DNA of 64,000 nucleotides from Devosia nitrariae. GTDB lineage: Bacteria > Pseudomonadota > Alphaproteobacteria > Rhizobiales > Devosiaceae. This document shows positions 7,221 through 17,107 of the stretch, in pieces (position 1 is the stretch's first letter; the number at the start of each line of letters is the position of its first letter). The translations under genes and the position numbers were made by a program. Under the pieces are notes generated by a model that ran no database searches, was not told where the DNA came from, and saw nothing but the letters and a program-made list of their open reading frames with translations. The DNA is taken from NCBI RefSeq assembly GCF_030160115.1, contig NZ_BSNS01000015.1, positions 62,001-126,000 of the forward strand, written 5' to 3'.

Positions 7221-9977
7221 ATGGCTGATAACGACGACAAGCGCACTGACGACACCTCCGGCGCTGGCGGCAAGAAGACGCTGACCCTGAAGGGTGGTCC
7301 CGGTCTCGGGAACCGCCCGGGCATGTCGCGCTCCTCGCGCACGGTCGTCGTCGAGAAGCGCACCCGCCGCGTGCCGACCCCCGGCGCTCCGGGTGGCCCG
7401 GGCCAGCGTCCACAAGGCGCCTCCGGCGCTCCGGGTCAGCCCAACAGGCCGCAGGCCGGTCGGCCGATGCAACAGCGCGGGTCCGTTGGGCTCTCGGCCG
7501 CCGAGGCCGAGGCGCGCCGTAACGCACTGCGCGAAGCGGCCGCCCGTCAGGCCGAGGATCAGGAGCGGTACGCTTCCGACGAAGCGCGTCGCGTTGAGGA
7601 AGATGCCCGACGGCGCCAACTGCGCGAGGAAGCCGAGCGCCAGGAAGAGGAGCGTCGCCGCGCGGCCGAGGCCGAAGCAAGCGTCGACGAAGTTCCGACC
7701 GCTGCTGCACAGGCAACCGCCGCGCCCGAGGCCGGCGAAAGCGCGGAAGAGGCCAGCCCCCGCCCCGGCGGTCCCAAATCCGTTCGCTTCGTTTCCGGCC
7801 GTCCAGGCCAGCAGAACCGTCCGGCCCCGCGCCGCGAGCCGCCGCGTCCGGGTCAGGAGGCGCGGCCGACTGCCGAGCGTCGCCCCGCCGGCGAACGCCG
7901 CACGAGCGGCGGCATGGCACCCATTGGCAATGTGCCGGCCGCGCCGCCCGCGCCGCCCAGCGAAGCCGATGGTCGCCGCACACGCACCGGCGCTCCGGTC
8001 AACCGTGCCTCGGTCACCGAAGCCGAGCTCGAGAATGCGCGTCGTGCCTCGCGCGGCGCCGAACGTCCCACGCGCCGTACCGGCGATGACAGCGGACGCG
8101 GGCGCCTGACTGTCGTCAATGCCGGCGTCGAGGGCGACCGCGATCGCGGTCCCTCGCTCGCCGCCATGCGCCGCCGTCGCGATAAGAAGATGGGCCGCAA
8201 CCAGGTGGCCCAGCCCAAGTTGAGCCGCGAGGTGATCATTCCGGACGCCATCACCGTCCAGGAACTGGCAAACCGCATGGCCGAGCGCGCCGTCGATGTC
8301 ATCAAGATCCTCATGGGGCAGGGTCAGATGGTGAAGATCAACGACGTTCTCGATACCGATACCGCAGAACTCATCGCCATCGAGCTCGGCCATACCGTCA
8401 AGCGCGTGTCGGAAGCCGACGTCGAGGAAGGCTTGTTCGACGTGACCTCAGACGACAATCCGGCCAACCTCAAACCCCGTCCTCCGGTCGTGACCATCAT
8501 GGGCCACGTCGACCACGGCAAGACCTCGCTTCTCGATGCGATCCGCCATGCCAATGTGGTTTCGGGCGAGGCCGGTGGCATCACCCAGCACATCGGCGCC
8601 TATCAGGTCGAGCAGGAGGGGCAGAAGGTCACTTTCCTCGACACCCCGGGCCACGAAGCCTTTACTGCCATGCGCGCGCGCGGTGCCCAGGCGACCGACA
8701 TCGCCGTGCTGGTGGTGGCGGCCGACGACGGCGTGATGCCGCAGACCATCGAGTCGATCAAACACGCCAAGGCTGCCGGCGTCCCGATCATTGTTGCCAT
8801 CAACAAGATCGACAAGCCCGCGGCTGATCCGAACCGGGTGCGCACCGAGCTGCTGCAGCACGAGGTGTTCGTCGAATCCATGGGCGGCGATACGCTCGAC
8901 GTCGAAGTTTCGGCCCATACCAAGCAGGGCCTCGACAAGCTCCTGGAAACCATCCTGCTGCAGGCCGAGGTGCTTGAATTGAGGGCCGCACCCGACGGGC
9001 GCGCCGAGGGTCTGGTCATCGAGGCCAAGCTCGATCGCGGCCGGGGTGCCGTGGCGACCGTTCTCGTCCAACGCGGGACGCTCCATGTCGGCGACATCCT
9101 CGTTGCCGGCACCGAGTTCGCCCGTGTGCGCGCGCTCATCAACGACAAGGGTGAGCAGGTCAAGGAAGCTGCGCCATCGACTCCGGTCGAGGTCCTCGGC
9201 TTCAACGGCGTGCCTTCTGCCGGCGATCGCCTCTCGGTGGTCGAGAGCGAGGCACGTGCCCGCGAGGTGACGGAGTACCGCCAGCGCCAGATCCGCGAGC
9301 GGACGGCCGGCGGCGGCGCAACCAGCCTCGAGCAGATGATGAACCAGCTCAAGGCCTCGGGCGTTTCCCGGTTCCCGCTCATCATCAAGGGCGACGTGCA
9401 GGGGTCGGTCGAAGCCATCGTGGCCAGCCTCGATAAGCTGGGGACCGAGGAGGTCTCGGCCCAAATCCTGCATTCGGGCGTCGGCGGCATTACCGAGTCG
9501 GACGTGACGCTCGCGACCGCCTCCAAGGCCATCATCATTGGCTTCAACGTGCGCGCCAACAAGCAGGCCGGCGAACTGGCCGCCCGCGAGGGCATCGAGA
9601 TCCGCTACTACAACATCATCTACGATCTCGTGGATGACGTAAGATCGGCCATGTCCGGGCTCCTGGCGCCCGAGCGCCGCGAGACCTTCATCGGCTACGC
9701 CGAAATCCTCGAGGTGTTCAACATCTCCAAGGTCGGTAAGGTCGCCGGCTGCCGCGTCACCGAAGGTATCGTCGAACGCGGAGCGGGCGTGCGGCTTCTG
9801 CGCGAGGACGTCGTTGTCCACGAGGGCAAGCTCAAGACCCTCAAGCGCTTCAAGGACGAGGTCAAGGACGTCCAGTCCGGCCAGGAATGCGGCATGGCCT
9901 TCGAGAACTACGAGGACATCCGCGCCGGCGACGTCATCGAGTGTTTCCGCGTCGAGACGGTGCAGCGCTCGCTGTAA
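7221..9977 (+). CDS. infB: Translation initiation factor IF-2
   Basis: 918-residue GTPase that brings initiator tRNA to the 30S subunit. The start is taken at ATG 7221 (MADNDDKR), the Rhizobiales-type N-terminus, not at a 5'-extended in-frame start at 7188. A long low-complexity Ala/Arg/Pro/Glu region (about 30-320) precedes the IF2_N domain. G motifs are visible: [20 protein letters not shown] and NKIDKP. Domains II-IV follow, ending [20 protein letters not shown] small hairpin (ACCGACGCC...GTCGGT, 7157-7181) lies just upstream. An intrinsic terminator follows at 10010. Confidence 0.97.
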   Translation: MADNDDKRTDDTSGAGGKKTLTLKGGPGLGNRPGMSRSSRTVVVEKRTRRVPTPGAPGGPGQRPQGASGAPGQPNRPQAGRPMQQRGSVGLSAAEAEARRNALREAAARQAEDQERYASDEARRVEEDARRRQLREEAERQEEERRRAAEAEASVDEVPTAAAQATAAPEAGESAEEASPRPGGPKSVRFVSGRPGQQNRPAPRREPPRPGQEARPTAERRPAGERRTSGGMAPIGNVPAAPPAPPSEADGRRTRTGAPVNRASVTEAELENARRASRGAERPTRRTGDDSGRGRLTVVNAGVEGDRDRGPSLAAMRRRRDKKMGRNQVAQPKLSREVIIPDAITVQELANRMAERAVDVIKILMGQGQMVKINDVLDTDTAELIAIELGHTVKRVSEADVEEGLFDVTSDDNPANLKPRPPVVTIMGHVDHGKTSLLDAIRHANVVSGEAGGITQHIGAYQVEQEGQKVTFLDTPGHEAFTAMRARGAQATDIAVLVVAADDGVMPQTIESIKHAKAAGVPIIVAINKIDKPAADPNRVRTELLQHEVFVESMGGDTLDVEVSAHTKQGLDKLLETILLQAEVLELRAAPDGRAEGLVIEAKLDRGRGAVATVLVQRGTLHVGDILVAGTEFARVRALINDKGEQVKEAAPSTPVEVLGFNGVPSAGDRLSVVESEARAREVTEYRQRQIRERTAGGGATSLEQMMNQLKASGVSRFPLIIKGDVQGSVEAIVASLDKLGTEEVSAQILHSGVGGITESDVTLATASKAIIIGFNVRANKQAGELAAREGIEIRYYNIIYDLVDDVRSAMSGLLAPERRETFIGYAEILEVFNISKVGKVAGCRVTEGIVERGAGVRLLREDVVVHEGKLKTLKRFKDEVKDVQSGQECGMAFENYEDIRAGDVIECFRVETVQRSL

Positions 9978-10009
9978 TGCGAGTTCTCGCCGCTTGCTAA
10001 ATCTTTGGA

Positions 10010-10039
10010 ACCCCGCGCAATCTCTGCGCGGGGTTTTTT
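10010..10039 (+). terminator. Intrinsic terminator of the rimP-nusA-infB operon
   Basis: Stem ACCCCGCGCA/TGCGCGGGGT with a short loop, followed by six T residues ending at 10039. It lies 33 bp after the infB stop. Confidence 0.9.
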
Positions 10040-10075
10040 AGTGGGTCGGTTGGGCAACGTTCCCAATCCCACCCA

Positions 10076-10163
10076 CAGGGTCATCCTCGCGAAAGCGAGG
10101 ACCTCTGTTTGCAGTACCGGCAAAGGGAACGGAGGTTCCCGCTTTCGCGGGAATGACCCGGTG
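10076..10163. repeat. Palindromic REP-like element
   Basis: Imperfect inverted repeat: GGGTCATCCTCGCG on the left and CGCGGGAATGACCC on the right, each arm containing its own small hairpin (CCTCGCGAAAGCGAGG and CCCGCTTTCGCGGG). The core GTCATCCTCGCG is shared with the inverted pair near trxA (49083-49116 and 49238-49266). It occupies the gap between infB and the drr cluster; no gene is seen in that gap. Confidence 0.7.
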
Positions 10164-10185
10164 GTAATGGCGGCGGTGGGGTCAA

Positions 10186-10255
10186 AAGCGTTTTCGGCAG
10201 AAAAGCGGATACCACTTTTGCGGTTCGAAAACGCGACAGATCAATAATTTAGAGC
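10186..10255. repeat. Double-hairpin repeat, type II, half copy
   Basis: AGCGTTTTC...GAAAACGC with an inner CCACTTTTGCGG segment, ending TAGAGC at 10250-10255. The second hairpin is missing. The gap 9978-10285 is fully accounted for by the terminator, the REP-like element and this copy. Confidence 0.65.
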
Positions 10256-10285
10256 AACGTGCGCAAGGCTAGACCAGGGCGGCGC

Positions 10286-12547
10286 TCAAGCACACCCCCG
10301 CGCGGCCAGGTGCTGGCCGGTCAACGAGTGGGTCGCTTTAGCCAGCTCCGCCGGCACCCCCTCGAACACCACCGTGCCGCCGTCGTGGCCGGCGCCGGGA
10401 CCGAGGTCGATCACCCAGTCGGCGCGCGAGATGACGTCGAGGTTGTGCTCGATGACGATGACGGTCGAGCCTTGGTCGACCAGTCGGTCGAAGAGGCCGA
10501 TAAGAGTGTCGACGTCGTTCATGTGGAGGCCTGTGGTAGGCTCGTCCAGCACATAGATATTGCCTTTCTTGCCCAATTCGGCGGCGAGCTTGAGCCGCTG
10601 TCGCTCACCGCCTGAGAGTGTGGAGAGCGGCTGGCCGAGGGTCAGGTAGCCGAGCCCCACGTCCTCGAGCCCCTTGAGGGTCCTGGCGATGGCCGGCTCG
10701 GTAAAGAAGGCGACCGCGTCGCTGACCGAGCAATCGTAGACGTCCGAAATCGACTTGCCGCGCAGATCATAGGCCAACACCTCCTCGGTGAAGCGCTTGC
10801 CCCCGCAGGTCTCGCAGACCGTGGCCATCGGGTCGAGATGGGCAAGATCGGTGAAGATCAGGCCGAGCCCGTTGCAATCGGGGCAAGCGCCCTTGGAGTT
10901 GGCCGAAAACAGCGATGCCGCGACGCCGTTCGCCTTGGCGAAGGCCTTGCGGACATTGTCGAGGATGCCGGTATAGGTCGCCGTGTTCGAGCGACGCGAA
11001 CCGCGGGCGAGGTTCTGGTCGATGATGATGGTCTCGGGAAAAGCCTGCGGCAGGCACCCCTGGATTAGCGATGACTTGCCGGCCCCGGCAACGCCCGTGA
11101 CCGCAGTCAGCACGCCGCGCGGGATAGTCACGCAAACGTCCTTGAGATTATTGAGCGCCGCCTTCTCGATACTCAGCTCCCCGTCCGGCTTGCGCACCGT
11201 CTCCTTTAGCGGCTGATATTTCCTGATGTGGTTGCCCGTGAGCGTTCCCGAGGTCAGAAGGCCCTCGTAGCTGCCTTCATAGACGATCTCGCCACCCTTC
11301 GATCCGGCGAGTGGCCCCATATCGACCACATGGTCGGCAATGGCGATCATGTCGGGCTTGTGCTCGACGATGAGCACCGTGTTGCCCTTGTCGCGCAGCT
11401 GCTGCATGAGCCCCGCCAGCCGACCGACGTCGTGCGGGTGAAGGCCGACGCTCGGCTCGTCGAACACATAGGTGATGTCGGTAAGCGATGAGCCCAGATG
11501 CCGCACCATCTTGACCCGTTGGCTCTCACCGCCCGAAAGGGTCGCGCTTTCCCTGTCGAGGCTGAGATAACCGAGCCCGATGGTGACTAGGTTTTCGAGC
11601 CGCGCCGCGAGGGCCGCCAGCATCGGTCCCACCTGCGGCGCCTCGATGGCGCGCACGAATGGCGCGAGATCCGAAACCTGCATGGCCGAGAGTTCCGCGA
11701 TGTTCTTGCCCTTGATCCGGCTGTCGAGTGCGGGCGCATTGAGCCGGGCGCCCCCGCACACCGGGCAGGTCCTGCGGGTAAAGATCTTGTCGTATTCGGC
11801 GCGCACATGAGGCTGCAGGCTTTCCGGATCCTTGGAGCCGAGGCCTTTCCTCAGCTTGGCGACAACGCCCTCATAGGTGAGGCCGATCTTGCCGACCTTG
11901 ATCTTGCGGCCGTCGTCGAGGTTGAGGAGGTTCTCGCGCTCCTCCTCGTCGTAGTCCTTGATGGGCTTGTCCATGTCGAAGAGGCCGGAGTTCTTGTAGA
12001 TCTCCCACCACCAGCTATCGACGGCGAAATCCTTAGGTCTGAGCGCTCCTTCGTTCAGCGATTTGCTCTCGTCGATCACCGCACTCATGTCCATGGCCGC
12101 CACTTGCCCGATGCCTTCGCATTCGACGCACATGCCGCGCGGGTCGTTGTAGGAGTAGAGGCCTGGCGGGCCGAGATTCGGTTCGCCAAGCCGCGAGAAG
12201 ACCACACGCAGCATCTGCGCCGCGTCAGTGACGGTCGCGACCGTCGAGCGCGAATTGCCGCCCAGCCGCTGCTGGTCGACGATGATCGCCGCCGAGATGT
12301 TGCTGAGCGCGTCCGCGTCCGGCTGGCCGTAATGCGGCATGAACTGCTGGACGAAGGCGGGGTAGGTCTCGTTGATCAGCCGCTGGCTTTCGGCCGCGAT
12401 GGTGCCGAAGACGAGCGAGGACTTGCCTGAGCCGGAAACGCCGGTAAAGACGGTGATCCTGCGCTTTGGGATGTCGAGTGAGACGTTCTTGAGGTTGTTT
12501 TCCCGCGCGCCGCGGATTTCGATCGAGCCGTAGAGCGTATCAGACAT
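10286..12547 (-). CDS. Short UvrA-like ABC ATPase (DrrC-type)
   Basis: 753-residue paralogue of excinuclease subunit UvrA, about 200 residues shorter than housekeeping UvrA (near 940). It keeps two ABC cassettes: Walker [11 protein letters not shown] (near 36-45) and [10 protein letters not shown], and signatures LSGGESQR and LSGGERQR. It also keeps paired Cys motifs (CVEC, CPVC, CPDC, CETC), so zinc modules remain. In Streptomyces peucetius the related DrrC confers daunorubicin resistance by acting on drug-bound DNA. Here it lies downstream of drrA-like and drrB-like genes on the same strand, which supports the same role. It is not the main uvrA by length and context. Confidence 0.85.
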   Translation of the reverse strand: MSDTLYGSIEIRGARENNLKNVSLDIPKRRITVFTGVSGSGKSSLVFGTIAAESQRLINETYPAFVQQFMPHYGQPDADALSNISAAIIVDQQRLGGNSRSTVATVTDAAQMLRVVFSRLGEPNLGPPGLYSYNDPRGMCVECEGIGQVAAMDMSAVIDESKSLNEGALRPKDFAVDSWWWEIYKNSGLFDMDKPIKDYDEEERENLLNLDDGRKIKVGKIGLTYEGVVAKLRKGLGSKDPESLQPHVRAEYDKIFTRRTCPVCGGARLNAPALDSRIKGKNIAELSAMQVSDLAPFVRAIEAPQVGPMLAALAARLENLVTIGLGYLSLDRESATLSGGESQRVKMVRHLGSSLTDITYVFDEPSVGLHPHDVGRLAGLMQQLRDKGNTVLIVEHKPDMIAIADHVVDMGPLAGSKGGEIVYEGSYEGLLTSGTLTGNHIRKYQPLKETVRKPDGELSIEKAALNNLKDVCVTIPRGVLTAVTGVAGAGKSSLIQGCLPQAFPETIIIDQNLARGSRRSNTATYTGILDNVRKAFAKANGVAASLFSANSKGACPDCNGLGLIFTDLAHLDPMATVCETCGGKRFTEEVLAYDLRGKSISDVYDCSVSDAVAFFTEPAIARTLKGLEDVGLGYLTLGQPLSTLSGGERQRLKLAAELGKKGNIYVLDEPTTGLHMNDVDTLIGLFDRLVDQGSTVIVIEHNLDVISRADWVIDLGPGAGHDGGTVVFEGVPAELAKATHSLTGQHLAARGCA

Positions 12548-12616
12548 GGATTGTCCTTTGGAATGGTCTGGAGAGGCCGGCGGTGTCGCCGGCCGCAGGC
12601 AAGCCCTGAGAGGGGA

Positions 12617-13369
12617 CTAGACAGTCGCCTTCCTGATAGTCGTCGCGCCGACCGCAAGACCGATGATCAGCACCGCCAGCACGACGAGCGAGCCATAGAG
12701 CACGCTCATGGTAGCGAATTCGCCGACGAACAGCGCCCGCTCGGCCTCGACCAAATAGGTCAGTGGATTGAAACGCGAAGCTGTATAGAGCCAACCGGGC
12801 GCCATTTCCATGGGCAGCAGCACGCCGCCGAGCAGCATAAGAGGCAGCGCAACGGACTGGCTGACCATATAGAACATCGAGGTGTCCTCCTTCGCGGCGA
12901 CAGCCAATGCATAGGAGAGTGCGGCCACCCCGATGCCGAAAAGGCCCAGCAGCAGAAGCCCGTAGATCATCGTCGGTCCAAAGATCTGCAGCCCGAACGG
13001 AACAGCGATGACGATCATCACCACCGCCTGGAAGACGAGGGGAAAGAGCTCCTTCATTGCCCGGCCCATCAGCATCGCGGGCCGGCTCATCGGCGTCGCG
13101 AGGAACCGCTCCAGCACGCCCGACATCAGCTCCTCGGTCAGACTCCAGCCGACCATGGCAGTTCCGAACAGGGTCAGCATGACGATCATGCCGGGGATGA
13201 ACCACTGCAGGGGTGACGGACCTTCGATACCGACCTGCCCGAGCAGCGGTACGAAGAGGCCGATATAGAGCAGGGGCTGTACGAGTCCGAAGGCGAGCCA
13301 CACCCAGCCCGAGACCAGGGGCTTCATTTCCCGGGTAAAGGACGTCCACACATCAGCGGCAAAAGTCAT
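12617..13369 (-). CDS. ABC-2 type drug exporter permease (DrrB-type)
   Basis: 250-residue membrane protein with six predicted helices. It has the ABC-2 permease pattern: an amphipathic N-terminus (FAADVWTSFTREMKPLVSGW), a VGWSLTEELMSGVLERFLATPMSRPAMLMGRAM loop that contacts the ATPase, and a final helix pair (SVLYGSLVVLAVLIIGLAVG). It pairs with the ATPase encoded just upstream on the same strand to form a DrrAB-like exporter. A single-hairpin repeat fills the 77-bp gap to that gene. ATG is complementary to 13367-13369. The substrate is unknown; DNA-intercalating or other hydrophobic drugs are the family precedent. Confidence 0.88.
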   Translation of the reverse strand: MTFAADVWTSFTREMKPLVSGWVWLAFGLVQPLLYIGLFVPLLGQVGIEGPSPLQWFIPGMIVMLTLFGTAMVGWSLTEELMSGVLERFLATPMSRPAMLMGRAMKELFPLVFQAVVMIVIAVPFGLQIFGPTMIYGLLLLGLFGIGVAALSYALAVAAKEDTSMFYMVSQSVALPLMLLGGVLLPMEMAPGWLYTASRFNPLTYLVEAERALFVGEFATMSVLYGSLVVLAVLIIGLAVGATTIRKATV

Positions 13370-13385
13370 TTGTTTGTCTCCTGGA

Positions 13386-13442
13386 TAGAGCGGGATGCGA
13401 TAAAGTGGGAACCGGATTTTCGCAAAAATCCCACGACTCTAG
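13386..13442. repeat. Double-hairpin repeat, type I, hairpin 1 only
   Basis: Short copy TAGAGCGGGATGCG...CACGACTCTAG. Only the first hairpin is present, yet both TAGAGC/CTCTAG-type ends remain. It sits between the drrA-like and drrB-like genes. Confidence 0.7.
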
Positions 13443-13446
13443 GCCG

Positions 13447-14406
13447 TCAGCCGACGGCGCTCTCGCGCAGCGACCGGCCGGTTAGGCCGAGGAACACATC
13501 GTCGAGTGTCGGGCGCTTAACGGAAGCGGTGGCGACCTGTGCCCCTACCTCGTGCAGGCGCCGGATGAATTCGGGCAGGATCGCTTCGCCTTCGCGCACG
13601 GTCACGGCGACTGAATATCCGCAGACCTCGGTTTCGCGCGCGCCCGGCAGGTTCGCGGCTATGCCGGCCGCTTGCTCGGCTTCGGTGGTACTGGTGAGGC
13701 TCACGCTGATGCGGTCGCCGGCAAGATCTGCCTTGAGCCGCGCCGGCGTGTCGTCGGCAATCAGCCGGCCGTTGTCCATGATCATCACCCGCTCGGCCAT
13801 GGTGTCGGCCTCGTCGAGATAGTGGGTGGTCAGGAAGATAGTCATGCCTGTTGCCTTGCGCAGCCGGTCGATGTGCTCCCAGAGATTGGCACGGCTGTGC
13901 GGGTCGAGCCCGGTGGTCGGCTCGTCGAGGAAGAGGATTTCGGGGTTGTGCATCAGCCCCAGCGCCACGTCGAGCCGCCGCTTCTGTCCGCCAGAGAGCT
14001 TGGCGCCCGTACGGTCCTCGAGGCCGGTAAGCTCTAGCATCTCGATGAGCTCGTCTGCCCGGCGCCTGGCGACGGCCGGATCCATGCGCTGCGCCCGGCC
14101 CTGCGTCAGGAGCTCGTTCCGGACTTTGTAATAGACCCCCGCACCGTTCTTCTGGCCGACATAGCCGATCTTGCGTCGGACCGCCGCGGGCTCGGCGACG
14201 ACGTCACTGCCGCCGACGCTCGCCGTTCCCGAGGTCGGCGGCAGGAGGGTGGTCAGCATCCGCACCGATGTGGATTTCCCGGCCCCGTTCGGGCCGAGAA
14301 AGGCGACGAGCTCGCCTTCGGCGACATCGAGGGAAAGTCCGCGTACGGCTTCCACTGCTCCGGCCTTGGTCTTGAATGTGCGGGTGAGGTCGCGGGCATG
14401 GATCAT
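13447..14406 (-). CDS. ABC drug exporter ATP-binding protein (DrrA-type)
   Basis: 319-residue ATPase starting at the ATG complementary to 14404-14406 (MIHARDLTRTFKTKAGAVEAV); an in-frame start 19 codons upstream lacks homologous sequence. It has Walker A GPNGAGKST, a Q-loop (VGQKNG), signature LSGGQKRR, Walker [17 protein letters not shown] and the H-loop TTHYLDEAD. The C-terminal 80 residues match the DrrA-type extension that ends with PTLDDVFLGLTGR, a hallmark of the daunorubicin-resistance ATPase subfamily. It is first in an operon with the permease and the UvrA-like gene and diverges from the TetR gene. A palindrome at 14453-14477 probably controls it. Confidence 0.9.
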   Translation of the reverse strand: MIHARDLTRTFKTKAGAVEAVRGLSLDVAEGELVAFLGPNGAGKSTSVRMLTTLLPPTSGTASVGGSDVVAEPAAVRRKIGYVGQKNGAGVYYKVRNELLTQGRAQRMDPAVARRRADELIEMLELTGLEDRTGAKLSGGQKRRLDVALGLMHNPEILFLDEPTTGLDPHSRANLWEHIDRLRKATGMTIFLTTHYLDEADTMAERVMIMDNGRLIADDTPARLKADLAGDRISVSLTSTTEAEQAAGIAANLPGARETEVCGYSVAVTVREGEAILPEFIRRLHEVGAQVATASVKRPTLDDVFLGLTGRSLRESAVG

Positions 14407-14452
14407 GGCACTGGCTCCGGATTGGGGTAGGGCGCGGCAACACTCATCCAAC

Positions 14453-14477
14453 CCTGCTGACATGACGTGTCAGCAGG
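14453..14477. promoter_or_regulatory. 25-bp palindrome, probable TetR operator
   Basis: CCTGCTGACA-TGACG-TGTCAGCAGG, a perfect 10-bp inverted repeat with a 5-bp centre. It is 47 bp from the drrA-like start and 108 bp from the divergent TetR start, inside their shared promoter region. The size and symmetry fit a TetR dimer site. Confidence 0.65.
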
Positions 14478-14584
14478 CTGGATTTCGACACCGGCTCGAC
14501 AATTTTCGACCGGTCATATAACTCTATACGGCGCACAAGGTTTAGCAGAACCATGTACGGTGTAAAGGGTTTGTTGGAGCAGAG

Positions 14585-15349
14585 ATGACCGAGGAGATTG
14601 GCGGCCGGGGCGACCCTGTGAAGGTGCTCGAACTGCTCTGGGGCAGGGCCGAGTCGGGAAAGCGAGGTCCCAAGGCCCGGGTGGGGTTGGCGGATCTGGT
14701 AGCCGCTGCCGTCGCCATTGCCGATGCCGAGGGTCTCTCGGCGGTTTCCACCCGCCGCGTCGCCGAGGCGGTCGGCATCTCGCCCATGTCCTTTTACACC
14801 CACGTCCCCGGCAAGGCCGAACTGCTCGACCTGATGATGGATGCGGTCGCCGTCGGCGAACCGGACGATCCGTCCCCACCGTCGGACACCGACTGGCGCA
14901 TCCGGATGACGTTCGTTGCCGAAACGCTTTGGCGGCACTACCTCCGTCATCCGTGGGTCCTCGATCTTGCCACCCATCGGCCCGTGCTCGGGCCCAATAC
15001 CGTGGCTGCTTACGAGTTCGCCCTTTCGGCCGTCGATGGCCTTGGACTCACCGAAATCGAGATGGACATGACGGTCACCGTGCTCGCCAACTTTGTGCAC
15101 GGCGCCGTCCGGGACGCCGCACGCGGGAGGATGGTCGACGAAGTGACCGGCATGAGCGACGAAGAGTGGTGGCGGCGTATCGAGCCGTTCCTGGAAACGC
15201 TCGATTATACGCCCTATCCGGTTGCCTCACGTGTCGGCCCTGTGGCCGGCGAGACGTATGGCGTGGGCGATCCCCAGCGCGCCTTCCGCTTCGGTCTCGA
15301 CCGCCTGCTCGACGGGCTTGCCCTCTTCATCGAGGGCAAGCGCCGCTAG
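14585..15349 (+). CDS. TetR-family transcriptional repressor of the drr-like operon
   Basis: 254-residue regulator. After about 25 extra N-terminal residues it has the TetR DNA-binding domain: LADLVAAAVAIADAEGLSAVSTRRVAEAVGISPMSFYTHVPGKAELLDLMMD (near 38-90, helix-turn-helix at STRRVAEAVGISPMSFYTH). The C-terminal ligand domain is of the tetracycline-repressor type and carries VHGAVRDAARGRMVDE and a terminal FGLDRLLDGLALFIE. It diverges from the drr-like genes, so drug-responsive repression of them and of itself is likely. The stop TAG is shared with a repeat fragment. Confidence 0.88.
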   Translation: MTEEIGGRGDPVKVLELLWGRAESGKRGPKARVGLADLVAAAVAIADAEGLSAVSTRRVAEAVGISPMSFYTHVPGKAELLDLMMDAVAVGEPDDPSPPSDTDWRIRMTFVAETLWRHYLRHPWVLDLATHRPVLGPNTVAAYEFALSAVDGLGLTEIEMDMTVTVLANFVHGAVRDAARGRMVDEVTGMSDEEWWRRIEPFLETLDYTPYPVASRVGPVAGETYGVGDPQRAFRFGLDRLLDGLALFIEGKRR

Positions 15350-15374
15350 AGCGGGATGCGAAGATGGGAGCCGG
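15347..15374. repeat. Double-hairpin repeat, left-end fragment
   Basis: TAGAGCGGGATGCGAAGATGGGAGCCGG: only the left end of a type I copy remains. Its TAG is the stop codon of the TetR gene. Confidence 0.55.
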
Positions 15375-15379
15375 TCGCC

Positions 15380-16195
15380 TTAGCGCCCGAAGAACTCCGC
15401 GAGCACCGAGCCCAGAACCTTGGGATCGAACTCATGGCTCTGCCCCGCCAGCGTCCGCCGCGTTGAGTTGGGCAGCGCCGCGGCCACCCAGTCGGCGCCT
15501 GCCTTCATGAAGGGAAAGCTGGCGTCGCCGTCAATGACCAGCACCGGCATCCTCGCACGCTGCCAGCGCTCAGGCGCCCGGTTGCCATCGGTGGCCTCGG
15601 CCATGATCCGATAATCGTGCTCGAGCGTCAGACCGACCGCCTCATAGTCCGCCCACGCCGGGCTCTGCTGAAAGCCCTCGACCGCCTCGGGCGGCATCCC
15701 GACGCCGGTGACGAACTTGACCATCATGCCCGCGGCATCTCCCGTCTCGGCGAGCGCGGCCATCTCGGCGTGTTCCTGCCAGGACGTCTCTGAGTTCTGA
15801 TCGGGATCGACAGGCGGCTCGTACATCACGACACCCGTCACCTTCTCGGAGAGCGCTGCCGCAGCCTCCAGCGCCAGCACCGCCCCCGACGACATGCCGA
15901 AAAGGCCCGCCTTGCCGCCGGCGGCGGCGTCGATCAGCGTCGCAATGTCGTCAATCTCGCGGGCAACGGCATAAGGGCCGGTGTCGCCCGACTCTCCGCG
16001 TCCCCTGCGGTCGAAGTTGATGATGGTGAAACGGTCGGCGAGGAGGTCGATCATCACCGGCGTGGTGCTGTCGACGGCGCGATATTGCGTTGCACCGGCG
16101 ACCAGTACGATTGCCGGGCCGCTCCCCTTACTGTCGTAACCGACGACGGTGCCGTCTTTTGAGGTAACCGTAGGCAGATCGTTCTCCCATGTCAT
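15380..16195 (-). CDS. Alpha/beta-hydrolase fold protein
   Basis: 271-residue hydrolase. The nucleophile elbow is G-M-S-S-G (S102). Other fold marks are the oxyanion strand IVLVAGATQ, the strand-4 turn INFDRRGRGESG, an acid in the VLVIDGDASFPFM segment and a catalytic His in AGQSHEFDP. No signal peptide is seen, so it is probably cytosolic. The substrate cannot be told; close lookalikes are annotated only as alpha/beta hydrolases. It is convergent with the TetR gene and separate from the drr operon. ATG is complementary to 16193-16195. Confidence 0.85.
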   Translation of the reverse strand: MTWENDLPTVTSKDGTVVGYDSKGSGPAIVLVAGATQYRAVDSTTPVMIDLLADRFTIINFDRRGRGESGDTGPYAVAREIDDIATLIDAAAGGKAGLFGMSSGAVLALEAAAALSEKVTGVVMYEPPVDPDQNSETSWQEHAEMAALAETGDAAGMMVKFVTGVGMPPEAVEGFQQSPAWADYEAVGLTLEHDYRIMAEATDGNRAPERWQRARMPVLVIDGDASFPFMKAGADWVAAALPNSTRRTLAGQSHEFDPKVLGSVLAEFFGR

Positions 16196-16255
16196 GCTTC
16201 GACTGCACGACGAGTGAGAGGTCGGAAAATCGACGGGTCTCGCTTCAGTTCTCCG

Positions 16256-16903
16256 CTATTGCAGCACCACCACCCTGGCTCCGGTCGGCACGCGCTCGTA
16301 GAGGTCGATGATGTCCTGGTTCATCAGCCGGATGCAGCCCGAGGAGACATTGGTGCCGATGGTATAGGGCTCGAGCGTGCCGTGGATGCGGAAGTAGGTG
16401 TCGCGTCCATTGCGGTAGAGATAGAGCGCCCGGGCGCCCAGCGGATTGTTGAGCCCGCCCTCGATGCCGCTTCGGTAGGGCCCGTAACGGTCCGGCTCGC
16501 GGCGGATCATATTTGCCGTTGGCGTCCAGCGCGGCCATGCAGCCTTGCGGCCGATCCTGGCCGTACCCTTGAACTGCAGCGCCTCCTCGCGTCCCACGCC
16601 CACCCCGTAGCGGATGGCCATTCCGCCCGGCTGAACGAGATAGAGAAAGCGGTTGGGCGTATCGACGATGACGGTACCGGGCGGCTCTGCGGTCGCATAG
16701 GCCACTTCCTGCCGCCAGAACTGCGAATCGACCCGCCGCAAGTCGACGGCCGGCACGGGGAATTTGTCATCGGGCATGGCCGCGTACATCGACATGTAGC
16801 GCGCGTCGATCACGTATTCGTGGACAATGGGGCCGCGGGCGGAACTGGCACAGCCGGCCAGCGCCACGGGCAGACCGAGCATGAACAAACGTCGGTTTAT
16901 CAA
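16256..16903 (-). CDS. L,D-transpeptidase (YkuD), predicted lipoprotein
   Basis: 215-residue enzyme. The N-terminus MINRRLFMLGLPVALAGC has an RR pair and a lipobox with C18, so lipidation at the outer or inner membrane is likely, possibly after Tat export. The catalytic block is HGTLEPYTIGTNVSSGCIRLMN (H174, C190), the YkuD signature for forming 3-3 peptidoglycan cross-links or anchoring proteins to peptidoglycan. The IDTPNRFLYLV-type strand (VDTPNRFLYLVQPGG) starts the domain. Rhizobiales carry many such paralogues, so the precise role is open. Confidence 0.9.
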   Translation of the reverse strand: MINRRLFMLGLPVALAGCASSARGPIVHEYVIDARYMSMYAAMPDDKFPVPAVDLRRVDSQFWRQEVAYATAEPPGTVIVDTPNRFLYLVQPGGMAIRYGVGVGREEALQFKGTARIGRKAAWPRWTPTANMIRREPDRYGPYRSGIEGGLNNPLGARALYLYRNGRDTYFRIHGTLEPYTIGTNVSSGCIRLMNQDIIDLYERVPTGARVVVLQ

Positions 16904-17044
16904 TGTGATTCCCTAAGATTTTTGAGCAGCCACGCAGAGCTAAGCTGGAGGTATGGAGCCTGTCGAGTGCAGGGCGGCAACGGCTGGAGAACAAAATCCG
17001 TTCCTCGCGAGCAAGTGATCGGCAAGAGAGTGTTGCTCAAAAGC

Positions 17045-17074
17045 AAAAGCCCGGATCACGGGGATCCGGGCTTT
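17045..17074 (-). terminator. Intrinsic terminator downstream of pnp
   Basis: On the minus strand AAAGCCCGGATC-loop-GATCCGGGCTTT followed by TGCTTTTG. It is 33 bp after the pnp stop and symmetrical enough to work in both directions. Confidence 0.85.
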
Positions 17075-17107
17075 CCCATTTGACTCTAATTAGCGCGATA
17101 GCGGTCC

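Noticed and set aside
10286..12547. The UvrA-like gene as the housekeeping uvrA
   Set aside because: It is about 190 residues too short and sits in an exporter operon with a TetR regulator.
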